Assembly: GCA_024687165.1 (NCBI GenBank)
Contig: JAILEY010000056.1
Coordinates: 1 to 64,000, forward strand
Reading direction: 5' to 3'
Length of the DNA stretch: 64,000 nucleotides
From: Treponema sp.
GTDB taxonomy: Bacteria; Spirochaetota; Spirochaetia; Treponematales; Treponemataceae
Under the pieces are notes generated by a model. That model was not told where the DNA came from and ran no database searches. It saw only the letters and a program-made list of their open reading frames with translations. This document shows positions 38,630 to 48,189 of the stretch, in pieces. The stretch's first letter is position 1, and every line of letters begins with the position of its first letter. The position numbers and the translations under genes are program-made.

Positions 38630-39562
38630 TTAAATATCCGGATTTATTACTTCAGCTTTACCGACAGTCTTAATTGGAGAAACACTGAGAACTTGAGTTT
38701 CAAGTTCTGTAAGCTGACTTGAAATACGTGCATCAATAGCACCAAAGTCTGTTTCAACAATACAGCCGCCCTTTTCAACAGAACTGTCTTCAATAACAGA
38801 AATGTTCTTTATGTTTTCAACCTGACGAATAAAATCATCAATGTGTTCAGTTGTAAGTTTTACATCAGAAAGATTTACACGCAATGTAACATCACCAGAG
38901 CCCTTAACTTTTTTAAGAGCCTGTACAACGTTCGACATAATAACACTCTTCTGATTGTCACTCATGATCTTAACAACTTTTCTTGCAATAAGGATTACAA
39001 GATTTACAATCTGCTGTTCAGTGCCGTCAAGAATCTCCTGTCTTTTTGCCTGGATTCCGTCTATCATTTTGTGAATGCGTTCAACAAGTCTGTTTGCCTC
39101 TGCATTTCCTTCCTGATATCCTTCTTCATGACCTGCATTGTATCCGTCATCATGAGCCTTGTTATAAATTTCCTGCTCTTCTACTTTTGCTTTTTCAATT
39201 ATTTCCTGAGCTTCTGCCCTTGCTTTTTCAATAATCTTTGAAGCTTCTTCCTGAGCTTGAGTTTTAATTACCTGAGACTGATCTGTCTGATGCTTAACCT
39301 GAGCAAATGCAGCTTCTTCAGCATTCTTTACAATCTGATCTGCATCAGCTTGAGCCTTTGCAAGCATCTGAGCTTTTTCTTCTTCCCACTGCTGTTTAAA
39401 AGCTTCAGCCTCACGCCTAAGGTCATCTGCAGTAGGCCCTGTGTATTCAGGAGTTTCCTCAACAACTTCCTCAACAACTGGAGTAAAGTCTTTTGTAAAC
39501 TGAAGAACTACTTTATCGCTCTTTGTGCTGATTTCATTTGGTCTAAATACACTCTGTGCCAT
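38630..39562 (-). CDS. fliH: Flagellar assembly protein FliH
   Basis: Charged Glu/Gln/Ala-rich coil then FliH/HrpE-like C-terminal; between fliG and fliI. Confidence 0.9.
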   Translation of the reverse strand: MAQSVFRPNEISTKSDKVVLQFTKDFTPVVEEVVEETPEYTGPTADDLRREAEAFKQQWEEEKAQMLAKAQADADQIVKNAEEAAFAQVKHQTDQSQVIKTQAQEEASKIIEKARAEAQEIIEKAKVEEQEIYNKAHDDGYNAGHEEGYQEGNAEANRLVERIHKMIDGIQAKRQEILDGTEQQIVNLVILIARKVVKIMSDNQKSVIMSNVVQALKKVKGSGDVTLRVNLSDVKLTTEHIDDFIRQVENIKNISVIEDSSVEKGGCIVETDFGAIDARISSQLTELETQVLSVSPIKTVGKAEVINPDI

Positions 39563-39614
39563 ATGCTCCTACCTGAAATATTAATTCTGAAAAAATGATT
39601 TTCAGAAGCTGATT

Positions 39615-40670
39615 TTATACAACCATCTCGTCGTCAGAAGAACGTGCAATAACAATTTCACCACTGTCTTCAAGACGTCTGATTACGCTAACAATCTTCT
39701 GCTGACTTTCTTCAACATCCTTCAAACGTACAGGTCCCATGTATTCCATATCCTCCTTAAGCATTGAAGCTGCACGCTTTGACATGTTGCGGAAAATCTT
39801 ATCCTGAACTTCCGTATCAACTGACTTAAGAGCCTTTGCAAGTTCCTGAGTATCAACTTCACGGAGAACCTTCTGAATTGCACGGTCATCAAGCATAACA
39901 ATATCTTCGAAAACGAACATGCGCTTCTTGATTTCTTCTGCAAGTTCCGGATCGTCTTCTTCCAATGTTTCGATAATTGCTTTTTCAGAAGAACGGTCAA
40001 CAAGGTTAAGGATTTCAACGATACTGTCAACACCACCGGCTGCAGTATAGTCTTCACTAGACAATGTAGAAAGTTTCTTTTCAAGAACGCGTTCAACTTC
40101 ACGAAGAACTTCCGGAGATGTACGGTCCATTGTTGCAAGACGCTTTGAAACTTCCGGCTGAATTTCTGCAGGAAGGTTCTGCAAAATTGTAGCAGCCTTT
40201 GCAGGTTCAAGATAAGCAAGAATCAAAGAAATTGTCTGAGGATATTCCTGCTGTACGAAGTTCAAAAGATGTGCAGGGTCTGTACGGCGGATAAAGTCAA
40301 ACGGACGAACCTGAAGGCTCGAAGTAAGACGGTTGATGATATCAATTGCTTTCTGAGAACCCAAAGATTTTTCAAGGAGTTCACGGGCAAAGTCAATACC
40401 ACCAGTAGTGATGAAGTTCTGAGCCTGCATCAACTCCTGGAATTCTTCAAGAACCTGATCCTTAAAATCTGCATCAATTGTATCAAGACGCGCAATTTCA
40501 AAAGTAAGAGTTTCTACTTCATCTTCGCGCAAATGTTTCATGACGTCTGAAGCTACATCGCTTCCAACTGCAACGAGAAAAATAGCGGCTTTCTGGCGAC
40601 CTGTAAGATTCTTATAGTCTTTGGCGCCACCTTTCTTCTTCTTTTTGCCATCTGCCAAATCTTCTGCCAT
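39615..40670 (-). CDS. fliG: Flagellar motor switch protein FliG
   Basis: 'LTGRQKAAIFLVAVGSDVASDVMKHL', 'EEDDPELAEEIKKRMFVFEDIVMLDDRAIQKVLREVD'. Confidence 0.97.
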   Translation of the reverse strand: MAEDLADGKKKKKGGAKDYKNLTGRQKAAIFLVAVGSDVASDVMKHLREDEVETLTFEIARLDTIDADFKDQVLEEFQELMQAQNFITTGGIDFARELLEKSLGSQKAIDIINRLTSSLQVRPFDFIRRTDPAHLLNFVQQEYPQTISLILAYLEPAKAATILQNLPAEIQPEVSKRLATMDRTSPEVLREVERVLEKKLSTLSSEDYTAAGGVDSIVEILNLVDRSSEKAIIETLEEDDPELAEEIKKRMFVFEDIVMLDDRAIQKVLREVDTQELAKALKSVDTEVQDKIFRNMSKRAASMLKEDMEYMGPVRLKDVEESQQKIVSVIRRLEDSGEIVIARSSDDEMVV

Positions 40671-40673
40671 AAA

Positions 40674-42431
40674 CTATTCCTCCATAAGCCAAGTGCGGAT
40701 GAGCATTGCAACATCTTCCGGATGCTCTTTTGCCATAGCAATTGCGCTTTCCTGAAGCTCTGCACGCTTTCTCTCTTCAACAGACATTGTAACTTCCATT
40801 CCCTGCTGCTGTGCATCAAGGAGAGCCTGCTGACGTTCTGCTTCCTGCTGACGAATTCTTTCTTCTTCTGCAAGACGACGACGGCGTTCAATTTCACGGC
40901 TGATAACTCTGAAGAGAATAAATGCAACAAGAACGATTGCTATACCGATGAGGATGTACATTATCATCTGCTTCTTTTCACGTTCAGCCTTGTACTGTTT
41001 ATCTTCCGCTTTAAATTCTTTTGAATGATCTGTTGCGATATTTGTAACTGTTACGCTGTCTCCACGCTGCTTGCTGAAGCCAACCGCATCCTGAACAACT
41101 TTTTTAACTTCATTCATTTCTTTTTCAGAAATAGGAGTATATACACGGATGATTCCGCCTGCATCTGCTACAGTACGAACTCCAGTCTGCTCATCCATTT
41201 TGTTGATAAATTCTTTGGAAATTTTAGGATCACCGTTTACATCATTTTCAGTACGCCAGCTTCCGTCGATATTTACAGAAATTGTAAGACGGTCAATCTT
41301 TGGCTTTGTTTCTTCAAAAATATGATCTTCATTAAGTCCGTAATTTACTTTTTCTCCGATTTCCGTAGATTCACCTATTAAATTTGAATTATCAGAATAA
41401 ACTGCCGGATTCTGTCCTTCAACACCACCCGGTCCCTCAGGATTAAAACCTGTTCCAGTAAATGTTTTCTTTACAGTTTCTTTTGAAATCTCAAGCTTTT
41501 CTACAGTAACAGAGTCATCGTAAGGTGTATTCGGGTTATCATCAACAATTTTAATTCCACTATATTTTTTTGATTCAGTCTTTTTTGGAGACATGTCCAT
41601 TTCAATTTTCATAACGGAAAAGTTTACTCTGTCACGTCCGTAAGTTCCCTGAAGTGCATCAAGAACTCTCTTGCTGTAATCTGCTTCAAGCTTCATTATC
41701 TGGCGGTTGCGTTTTTCCTGATTTGCAATTTCGTCGCTATCTGCCATTCCTTCAAAATCAGTAAGTTCCTTTCCTTCGTTATCAAGAATGATTACATCTT
41801 TTGGCTGAAGGTTCTGCACTGATTTTGCAATAAGATTCTGAATACCTTTTATTTTCTTTTTGTTTGTAAGTACATCGGAAGTTCCGTCAGAATAAAGAGT
41901 AACACTTGCTGTTGGAGTAGCCTGATTCAAAAGTGTATCTTCAGGCAATGTAAGAAGAACATCGGCACTCTGGATTCCGTCAATTGTTTCAAGGTGATTT
42001 TTTACGAGGGATTCCATAGCCTGCTTGTAAACTGCAGCATCATCAAAGTCGTTGCGGTTCCAGCTTTTTCTATTTAAATTGAAAAGATCATAGGCATTGG
42101 CATTTGCAGGAGCATATCCTTCTGCAACAAGCTGACTTCTGTAATGCTTTGCAAGCTCTTCATTATCAACAGAAACGTAATTATCAGAAGAGAAATAGAC
42201 TTTAACATTATCTTTTGCAAGACGCTGTTCAATCCTGAATCTTTCAGAAGCATTTGAAATCGGTGTGTTAAAAAGACGTACGGTTGCATCTCTTGAAGAC
42301 AAAGATGCCATGAGAAATATAGCAGCAACTACTACAACAACGATTCCGACAACAATCCCCTTCTGCAAGGGAGTCCAAGAAGTCCACTTTTGTTTTACGG
42401 TTTCAGTTTTTTTCTTAAACCATTCGTTCAT
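40674..42431 (-). CDS. fliF: Flagellar M-ring protein FliF
   Basis: 'NRKSWNRNDFDDAAVYKQAMESLVKNHLETIDGIQSADVLLTLPE', two TM segments. Confidence 0.96.
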   Translation of the reverse strand: MNEWFKKKTETVKQKWTSWTPLQKGIVVGIVVVVVAAIFLMASLSSRDATVRLFNTPISNASERFRIEQRLAKDNVKVYFSSDNYVSVDNEELAKHYRSQLVAEGYAPANANAYDLFNLNRKSWNRNDFDDAAVYKQAMESLVKNHLETIDGIQSADVLLTLPEDTLLNQATPTASVTLYSDGTSDVLTNKKKIKGIQNLIAKSVQNLQPKDVIILDNEGKELTDFEGMADSDEIANQEKRNRQIMKLEADYSKRVLDALQGTYGRDRVNFSVMKIEMDMSPKKTESKKYSGIKIVDDNPNTPYDDSVTVEKLEISKETVKKTFTGTGFNPEGPGGVEGQNPAVYSDNSNLIGESTEIGEKVNYGLNEDHIFEETKPKIDRLTISVNIDGSWRTENDVNGDPKISKEFINKMDEQTGVRTVADAGGIIRVYTPISEKEMNEVKKVVQDAVGFSKQRGDSVTVTNIATDHSKEFKAEDKQYKAEREKKQMIMYILIGIAIVLVAFILFRVISREIERRRRLAEEERIRQQEAERQQALLDAQQQGMEVTMSVEERKRAELQESAIAMAKEHPEDVAMLIRTWLMEE

Positions 42432-42516
42432 ATTCCCCTCCCATGAACGAAAAATACATTTATCATTATAAAATATAGAATGATGAAAAACAAAAGCTAT
42501 TCATCATTCAGCTGAA

Positions 42517-42849
42517 TTATCTGTTCTGTGAAAGTTCCTGCCATCCGTTTACAAGACGGTCAATTACAGTCTGTGCAAGATTCATAGACATTTTAGCCTT
42601 TGCCATTGCAACAGTTACATCATGGATATCAACACTGTCTGGATCGGTGATAATCTGTTCCTGGATTTTTGAAACATTCATCTGCTGACTGTTCATCTCA
42701 TTTACTGCATCAAGAAGAAATGATTCAAACTGTCCTTTTACAGGAGTTTCTTCATTTTTCCCAATTGTATTAGTTACATTGATTGGAGAAGTTCCCAGAT
42801 GAGCCGGATTACTTCTGTTAAGCTGGAGTGTTCCAAAAGAAAGTTCCAT
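42517..42849 (-). CDS. fliE: Flagellar hook-basal body protein FliE
   Basis: 'FESFLLDAVNEMNSQQMNVSKIQEQIITDPDSVDIHDVTVAMAKAKMSMNLAQTVIDRLVNGWQEL'. Confidence 0.95.
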   Translation of the reverse strand: MELSFGTLQLNRSNPAHLGTSPINVTNTIGKNEETPVKGQFESFLLDAVNEMNSQQMNVSKIQEQIITDPDSVDIHDVTVAMAKAKMSMNLAQTVIDRLVNGWQELSQNR

Positions 42850-42921
42850 AAATTTTATCCCCTAAATTCCACTATAAAATTTTATACTAAAAATAAATTC
42901 TGTGCAAGAGAATTATTTCAA

Positions 42922-43380
42922 TTAGCGACCGATTTCAAGCGCTGCAGCAAACATTTCTTTACCACCCTGGATAACACTTGAGTTTGCTTCGTATGCGCGG
43001 TTTGCTCCAATCAGATTAACCATTTCATCTACGATGTTTACGTTCGGGTATTCAACATATCCTTTATAAGGTCCTGATTTTGCTGCATCTGGATGTCCCG
43101 GGTCATAAACCATGCGTCCCTGTTCTGTATCCTTTACGATTTCGCGAACACGAACTCCCTGCCCCGGACCATTATCCATTGAAGAATCAACAAATGGTGA
43201 ACGCCATACAGGATTTTTTGAAGCAATAGGCTCAATAATTACAGTCTGCTTTTTGTAACAGCCGCCTTCCTGTGTACGTGTAGAAGTTGCATTTGCGATG
43301 TTATTTGAAATTACGTCTGTTCTAAGACGTTCTACGCTCATTCCTGTTGCTGCTACGTTAATACTTGTAAACATTCCCAT
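42922..43380 (-). CDS. flgC: Flagellar basal body rod protein FlgC
   Basis: 'INVAATGMSVERLRTDVISNNIANATSTRT', 'YPNVNIVDEMVNLIGANRAYEANSSV'. Confidence 0.96.
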   Translation of the reverse strand: MGMFTSINVAATGMSVERLRTDVISNNIANATSTRTQEGGCYKKQTVIIEPIASKNPVWRSPFVDSSMDNGPGQGVRVREIVKDTEQGRMVYDPGHPDAAKSGPYKGYVEYPNVNIVDEMVNLIGANRAYEANSSVIQGGKEMFAAALEIGR

Positions 43381-43424
43381 ATCAAAACCTCCGGATTATT
43401 TTTTCTTTAAGCACTCAAATTGAA

Positions 43425-43850
43425 TTAAATCTTCTTCATTGCTGTTTCAACCTGATTAAATTCAAAGCTTGTAAGCTGTGTAAGCAGGTTGTACTGCATC
43501 TGAATCTGAACAACGTTCATTGCTTCCTGTTCTGCGTCAACGTTGTTTCCATTTGGTTTAGCTGTAGAAACGAAATCTGTAACACGGCGAGGTCCTACAT
43601 CACGCCAGTCACGAGGCATTTCGCTGTGAATATGACGTTCATCAGAAACCTGCATCTTAAATCCTTCGTGAGCTGTATCACGAGAGATAAAAGCACGCTT
43701 GAGTTCGCTTTCAAAATTTACCGACTGTCTCTTGTAGTTAGGCACTTCGCTGTTTGCAATATTGTTTGCAGTTACCTGGAAACGGAGCTGCTGAACGTCC
43801 ATTGCGCGGTGCAATAAATCTACGGAATTGTTAAAACTATTCATACCCAT
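43425..43850 (-). CDS. flgB: Flagellar basal body rod protein FlgB
   Basis: 'LLHRAMDVQQLRFQVTANNIANSEVPNYKRQSVNFE'. Confidence 0.96.
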   Translation of the reverse strand: MGMNSFNNSVDLLHRAMDVQQLRFQVTANNIANSEVPNYKRQSVNFESELKRAFISRDTAHEGFKMQVSDERHIHSEMPRDWRDVGPRRVTDFVSTAKPNGNNVDAEQEAMNVVQIQMQYNLLTQLTSFEFNQVETAMKKI

Positions 43851-43891
43851 ACAGTAATTTTCGGCATTTAAAAAATTAAGTTTAGTTTAAA

Positions 43892-43924
43892 AAGAAAAAA
43901 GTCCCTGATTTCTCAAGGACTTTA
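43892..43924 (-). terminator. Intrinsic terminator about 45 nt upstream of flgB
   Basis: Minus strand AAGTCCTTGA GAAA TCAGGGACTT TTTT: 10-bp stem (one G-U), GAAA loop, T tail. Confidence 0.85.
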
Positions 43925-44075
43925 ATATAAATACAGCTTTAATAAAGAACTCCCGGTCGAATCCGTGACTGTCGAAAACGCGATTATCATCGCTTGATGC
44001 GTTTCATTGCAAGGGAACTATCGGTCAATGAAACGAATCATTTCGCAGCCACGGCTTCTCCCTCGCGTTCTTATT
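43892..44075 (-). ncRNA. Candidate structured RNA (sRNA or leader/attenuator) between hslU and flgB
   Basis: Non-coding; outer stem AATAAGAAC(44075-44067):GTTCTTTATT(43950-43941), 14-bp P1 (44054-44041:43977-43963), P2 CGTTTCATTG:CAATGAAACG (44035-44026:44009-44000), P3 GCGAT-GATA-ATCGC (43993-43980), terminator 43892-43924. Confidence 0.7.
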
Positions 44076-44135
44076 ACAAATAATCTAAAAAAAAAACGAA
44101 TCAATGTCTGCTGTATATGAAATTATTATTTCGTA

Positions 44136-45689
44136 CTACAGGATGTAACGCTCAAGGTTCTGATCCTGTACTACTCCATCAAGGCGCTTGCTTACGAAAT
44201 CTGCATCGATTGTAATGGATTCGCCCTTATGTAGGTCTGCATCAAAGCTGAGTTCTTCAAGTACGGTTTCCATAATTGTATGCAATCGGCGTGCACCTAT
44301 ATTTTCTGCACGGGAATTTACTTCTTCTGCAATTGAAGACATTCTATCTATTGCTTCATCTGCAAACTGAAGATCCACACCTTCAGTTCCAAGCAATGCC
44401 CTGTACTGCTTAATAAGTGCATTTTTTGGTTCTGTAAGAATGCGCTTAAAATCTTCTTTTTTGAGGGCTTCAAGTTCTACGCGGAGAGGGAATCGTCCCT
44501 GAAGTTCAGGAATCAAATCGCTTGGAGCTGATACACTAAATGCTCCTGCACCAATGAAAAGAATATGTGTTGTATTGATTACGCCCCATTTTGTGTTTAC
44601 ATCGCAGCCTTCAACAATCGGAAGAATATCGCGCTGAACACCTTCGCGGCTTACAGACTGTCTGTCCCCTTCACCGCCATGAGTTGCAATCTTATCTATT
44701 TCATCGATAAAAATAATTCCGCTCTGTTCAACAAGTTTTTTTGCTTCGTCCCCAACCTTATCCATATCAGTCTGTTTTTCAAGAATCTGTGCAGTAAGAA
44801 TCTGGCGGGCTTCACGAACAGTTACAGTCTTTTTCTTTGACTTATTCGCTCCGTTAAGCATGTTCTGCAGATTGCTGAGACTTTCTTCAAGTTCTTCCGG
44901 GCTGGACATTCCCATCATGCTGAAGCCGGCATTCTGAGGACGAGTAACAGTAACCTCAACAGTTCTGTCTTCAAACTTACCTTCTCTAAGCCACTGACGG
45001 AACTTTTCGCGAGTATCTGCCATATCCTTCTTTTCATCTTCTGAAACTGTCTCTTCATCATCTTCAACAATCTCATCCTGCTGTGAATTATCAGGAAGAG
45101 AGAATGTCCCGTCAGGATTCTTTTTTACAGGCATATCGATTTGAATGACACTTCCCTGAACTGGAGATCCCTGACCGAATATATTTCCAAGCACGTTAAA
45201 TCCAGGGCCTTTTTTAGTCTCTTTCTTTTTCTTTTCGCCGCTTCCAGGTAAAAGCAGATCAAGGAGCTCTTCTTCTACAAGAGGTACAACCTTTCCTTTA
45301 AGTTCTTCCTGCTGTTTTGCCTTTACAAGATTTACAGCGACAGCCATAAGATCACGAACCATGCTTTCTACGTCACGTCCAACATATCCAACTTCAGTAT
45401 ACTTTGTAGCCTCAACCTTTAAGAATGGTGCACCGCAGAGTTTAGCAAGACGACGTGCTATTTCAGTTTTTCCGCATCCAGTCGGTCCGATCATCAGAAT
45501 ATTTTTTGGTGCAACTTCATCACGGATTTCATCAGGAAGCTTAATTCTTCTCTGACGATTTCTGAGTGCTACAGCAACAAAACGCTTTGCTTTGTTCTGC
45601 CCGATTATGTAATTATCAAGTTTTTCTACGATTTCACGTGGTGTCATGCCATCCGAAAGGCCTTCTTTGTTAATTTCGATTTTTTCCAT
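44136..45689 (-). CDS. hslU: ATP-dependent protease ATPase subunit HslU (ClpY)
   Basis: 'MTPREIVEKLDNYIIGQNKAKRFVAVALRNRQRR', 'MIGPTGCGKTEIARRLAKL', 'IIFIDEIDKIA'. Confidence 0.97.
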   Translation of the reverse strand: MEKIEINKEGLSDGMTPREIVEKLDNYIIGQNKAKRFVAVALRNRQRRIKLPDEIRDEVAPKNILMIGPTGCGKTEIARRLAKLCGAPFLKVEATKYTEVGYVGRDVESMVRDLMAVAVNLVKAKQQEELKGKVVPLVEEELLDLLLPGSGEKKKKETKKGPGFNVLGNIFGQGSPVQGSVIQIDMPVKKNPDGTFSLPDNSQQDEIVEDDEETVSEDEKKDMADTREKFRQWLREGKFEDRTVEVTVTRPQNAGFSMMGMSSPEELEESLSNLQNMLNGANKSKKKTVTVREARQILTAQILEKQTDMDKVGDEAKKLVEQSGIIFIDEIDKIATHGGEGDRQSVSREGVQRDILPIVEGCDVNTKWGVINTTHILFIGAGAFSVSAPSDLIPELQGRFPLRVELEALKKEDFKRILTEPKNALIKQYRALLGTEGVDLQFADEAIDRMSSIAEEVNSRAENIGARRLHTIMETVLEELSFDADLHKGESITIDADFVSKRLDGVVQDQNLERYIL

Positions 45690-45702
45690 CGGTCATTTTT
45701 CC

Positions 45703-46251
45703 TTAAAGTTCTTCAACAACAACATTATTGTTTGTATAAATACAAATCTGTCCTGCAATCTTGAGTGATTTTTCAGCAATTTCTTTTGCACTGTAATCGC
45801 TTGATTCCATATAAGCCATTGCAGCTGAATATGCGTAATTTCCTCCAGAACCGATTGCAAGAATATCATTTTCAGGTTCAATTACATCGCCGCTTCCAGA
45901 AATAAGAAGTATTTTTTCTGAGTTAGCAACAAGAAGCAGGGCCTCAAGTTTACTCATGCTGCGTTCAGTACGCCACATTTTTGCAAGTTCAACGGCAGCG
46001 CGTGTAAGGTCTCCGTTGAATGTCTTGAGTTTTTCTTCAAACTTATCAAAAAGAGTAAAAGCGTCTGCTGTAGCACCTGCAAATCCAGTTAAAACCTTTC
46101 CGTCAAAAATTCTGCGGACTTTGCGGGCGTTTCCTTTCATCACAGTGTTGCCCATTGTAACCTGACCATCACCGGCCATTGCAACTTTTCCATTTCTTTT
46201 TACGGCAATAACGGTTGTACTGCGTATTTTATTTTCATCATTTCCCATCAT
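45703..46251 (-). CDS. hslV: ATP-dependent protease peptidase subunit HslV (ClpQ)
   Basis: '[38 protein letters not shown]', '[17 protein letters not shown]'. Confidence 0.97.
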   Translation of the reverse strand: MMGNDENKIRSTTVIAVKRNGKVAMAGDGQVTMGNTVMKGNARKVRRIFDGKVLTGFAGATADAFTLFDKFEEKLKTFNGDLTRAAVELAKMWRTERSMSKLEALLLVANSEKILLISGSGDVIEPENDILAIGSGGNYAYSAAMAYMESSDYSAKEIAEKSLKIAGQICIYTNNNVVVEEL

Positions 46252-46301
46252 TCTAAAATCCTTTATATAAATACATTAATTTAAATATTAATAAAATATA
46301 A

Positions 46302-46401
46302 AAAAATCAATTCACAGTGGGAACCCAGCTTGAAAAAAGGCTTCCGCGCTCCGCTTGTGCAGATTTTTTTTCGATCTGGAACCCCACTTACATTGATTTT
46401 T
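46302..46401. repeat. 100-bp imperfect inverted-repeat (MITE-like) element
   Basis: Ends AAAAATCAAT (46302-46311) and ATTGATTTTT (46392-46401), followed inward by AGTGGG/CCCACT. Confidence 0.6.
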
Positions 46402-46476
46402 AGAATTCTTCTCAAAATTCGATTTTTTGCTCATTAATAAAAAACAAAATAGCAAATTTTACATAAATTAATAAAT

Positions 46477-47115
46477 CTAAAATCCGAAATCTTCTCCTAC
46501 GAGGATAACTTTAATTCTTTCTGCGGGGCGGCAGAGTCTTGTTATTACAAAATTTGCACAGATTGAGTCAACGCATTTGCAGTTTGCACACTCGCCTGTT
46601 GTTTTGCACGGGGTCTTTATGTCAAATCTCTGTGCATTCATTGGAGCTGCACAATTTCTTGTTCTAAGCAATGCATCTTCCTGTGATGCAGCAATTTTAT
46701 TCAGTCCGGCAACAACTATTACGTTTTCAGGCCCATACACCATTGCGGCTGCTCTGTTTCCGTTTCCGTCAAGGTTATAAATTACGCCGTCTTTAGAAAT
46801 TGCATTTGCACTCATCAGAAAATAATCTGCAGTAAGCGCTTTAAGCATAAGTTCTTTTCTTTCCTGAGGAGTTTTTGCATTGTCACGGTCTATTTTTTCA
46901 TAATTGCCGCTTTTGATTGCAGGAAGAATTCCAGTCTCATCCAGAGTCATTGATCCGCCCCAGCCTACTGATTTTCCTTCAGGAATCAGGGAAAGTACCT
47001 TTTCTTTAGCAGCTTCTGCAGTCGGGCAATAATATGATTCAAAATGTCTTGATTCAAGAGCCTTTACAACTGATGAGCCAAGCTTGTCATAAAAATCTTT
47101 CTTTGCTTTATTCAT
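46477..47115 (-). CDS. LUD-domain (LutC/YkgG-like, DUF162) protein; start more likely at 47115 than at 47172
   Basis: 'MNKAKKDFYDKLGSSVVKALESRHFESYYCPTAEAAKEKVLSLIPEGKSVGWGGSMTLDETGI'. Confidence 0.85.
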   Translation of the reverse strand: MNKAKKDFYDKLGSSVVKALESRHFESYYCPTAEAAKEKVLSLIPEGKSVGWGGSMTLDETGILPAIKSGNYEKIDRDNAKTPQERKELMLKALTADYFLMSANAISKDGVIYNLDGNGNRAAAMVYGPENVIVVAGLNKIAASQEDALLRTRNCAAPMNAQRFDIKTPCKTTGECANCKCVDSICANFVITRLCRPAERIKVILVGEDFGF

Positions 47116-47271
47116 AATGATTAAAGATACTCTAATTTTGACAAAAAAACAAATGAATAAAACAAATTTCAAATTCCATTAAAATTGGCTTCCAGTCGCA
47201 TTGAGAGCCCCAAAGCTGTGCTATATAGCACTTGCATAGTAACTTCTACATTCTTTTCTAGTGCAAGTATT

Positions 47272-48189
47272 TTAATCCTTCTTTTCGGCGTGGGGAAATG
47301 CCTGATTGTAAACTTTTTTCAGATGCTCTGTTGTGACGTGAGTATAACGCTGAGTTGTGCTGATTGATGAGTGTCCAAGCATTTCCTGTACAACACGAAT
47401 ATCAGCTCCATTATTAAGCATTGAGGTTGCAAAAGTATGACGGAATGCATGAGGCGTAATGTGATGATTTGTTCCTTCGATTCCGCTGTATTTTGTTACG
47501 ATAAATCTTATTCCTTCCGTTGAAAGCACACCGCCCTTCTGATTTATAAAAATATTCGGGACATAAGCAGAACCGTTTTTTTCAGACTGAGGAAATCTTG
47601 TCTTTCTGTCCAAAAGATATTCTTTTAGAGCAATACGTGCATCCTTTGAAAAATAAACTCTTCTGTCTTTACGGCCTTTTCCTGTTACAACAGCACTTTC
47701 AAAATCAGAAACAAAATCTGAAAATTTTAATGAAGCTAATTCACTTACACGGCAACCGCTTGAATAAAACATTTCAAAAATTGCACGGTCGCGTTTTTCC
47801 CACAGAAGCTCTTTTTTTACAGGAGCCAGACACATCTCATCAACTTCAGCCTGAGTCATAAATTTTGGAAGATGCTTTGAAGCTTTAAGAGTTTTTAATT
47901 CCAGAGAAATATTTGATGATGTATAACCGAATCTTTTACAATACGCAAAAAGTCCTCGCACTGCAGCTATGAATCGATTTATAGAAGTAACCTTGTGATG
48001 ACTTTTGCTTAAAGACGCAATACAAGTTCTAAGGTCTTCAAGGGAAATTTTTTCAATCTCAGTATCCGCTCCCACAGTCTGCAGAAGATGAATAAAATCT
48101 TCTTTGTATGCAGTAACTGTGTTTTCAGAGAGCGTTCTCACATTCTGAATATATGTAAGGAATTCCTCACACGTTTTCTTTAGAGTCAT
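47272..48189 (-). CDS. xerC: Tyrosine recombinase (XerC-like, CodV position)
   Basis: 'YSSGCRVSELASLKFSD', 'HITPHAFRHTFATSMLNNGADIRVVQEMLGHSSISTTQRYTHV'; next to hslVU and topA. Confidence 0.92.
   Translation of the reverse strand: MTLKKTCEEFLTYIQNVRTLSENTVTAYKEDFIHLLQTVGADTEIEKISLEDLRTCIASLSKSHHKVTSINRFIAAVRGLFAYCKRFGYTSSNISLELKTLKASKHLPKFMTQAEVDEMCLAPVKKELLWEKRDRAIFEMFYSSGCRVSELASLKFSDFVSDFESAVVTGKGRKDRRVYFSKDARIALKEYLLDRKTRFPQSEKNGSAYVPNIFINQKGGVLSTEGIRFIVTKYSGIEGTNHHITPHAFRHTFATSMLNNGADIRVVQEMLGHSSISTTQRYTHVTTEHLKKVYNQAFPHAEKKD

Noticed and set aside
40269-42328. Many antisense ORFs across fliG/fliF (and similarly opposite lepA, fusA, hslU, topA)
   Set aside because: Low-complexity, Cys/Phe/Ile/Leu/Arg-skewed translations opposite strongly conserved genes; typical shadow ORFs of an AT-rich genome.
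43892-44075. tmRNA, RNase P RNA or class I c-di-GMP riboswitch as identity of the structured RNA
   Set aside because: GGATTCGACCGGGA resembles the tmRNA GGATTCGACGGG word, but the RNA is too short, lacks a tRNA-like end and tag reading frame, and no RNase P or GEMM-I core motifs are visible. 6S RNA is not excluded.
46477-47172. N-terminal hydrophobic extension of the LUD protein (MKFVLFICFFVKIRVSLII)
   Set aside because: More likely upstream non-coding sequence; MNKAKKDFYDKLG at 47115 matches the family start.
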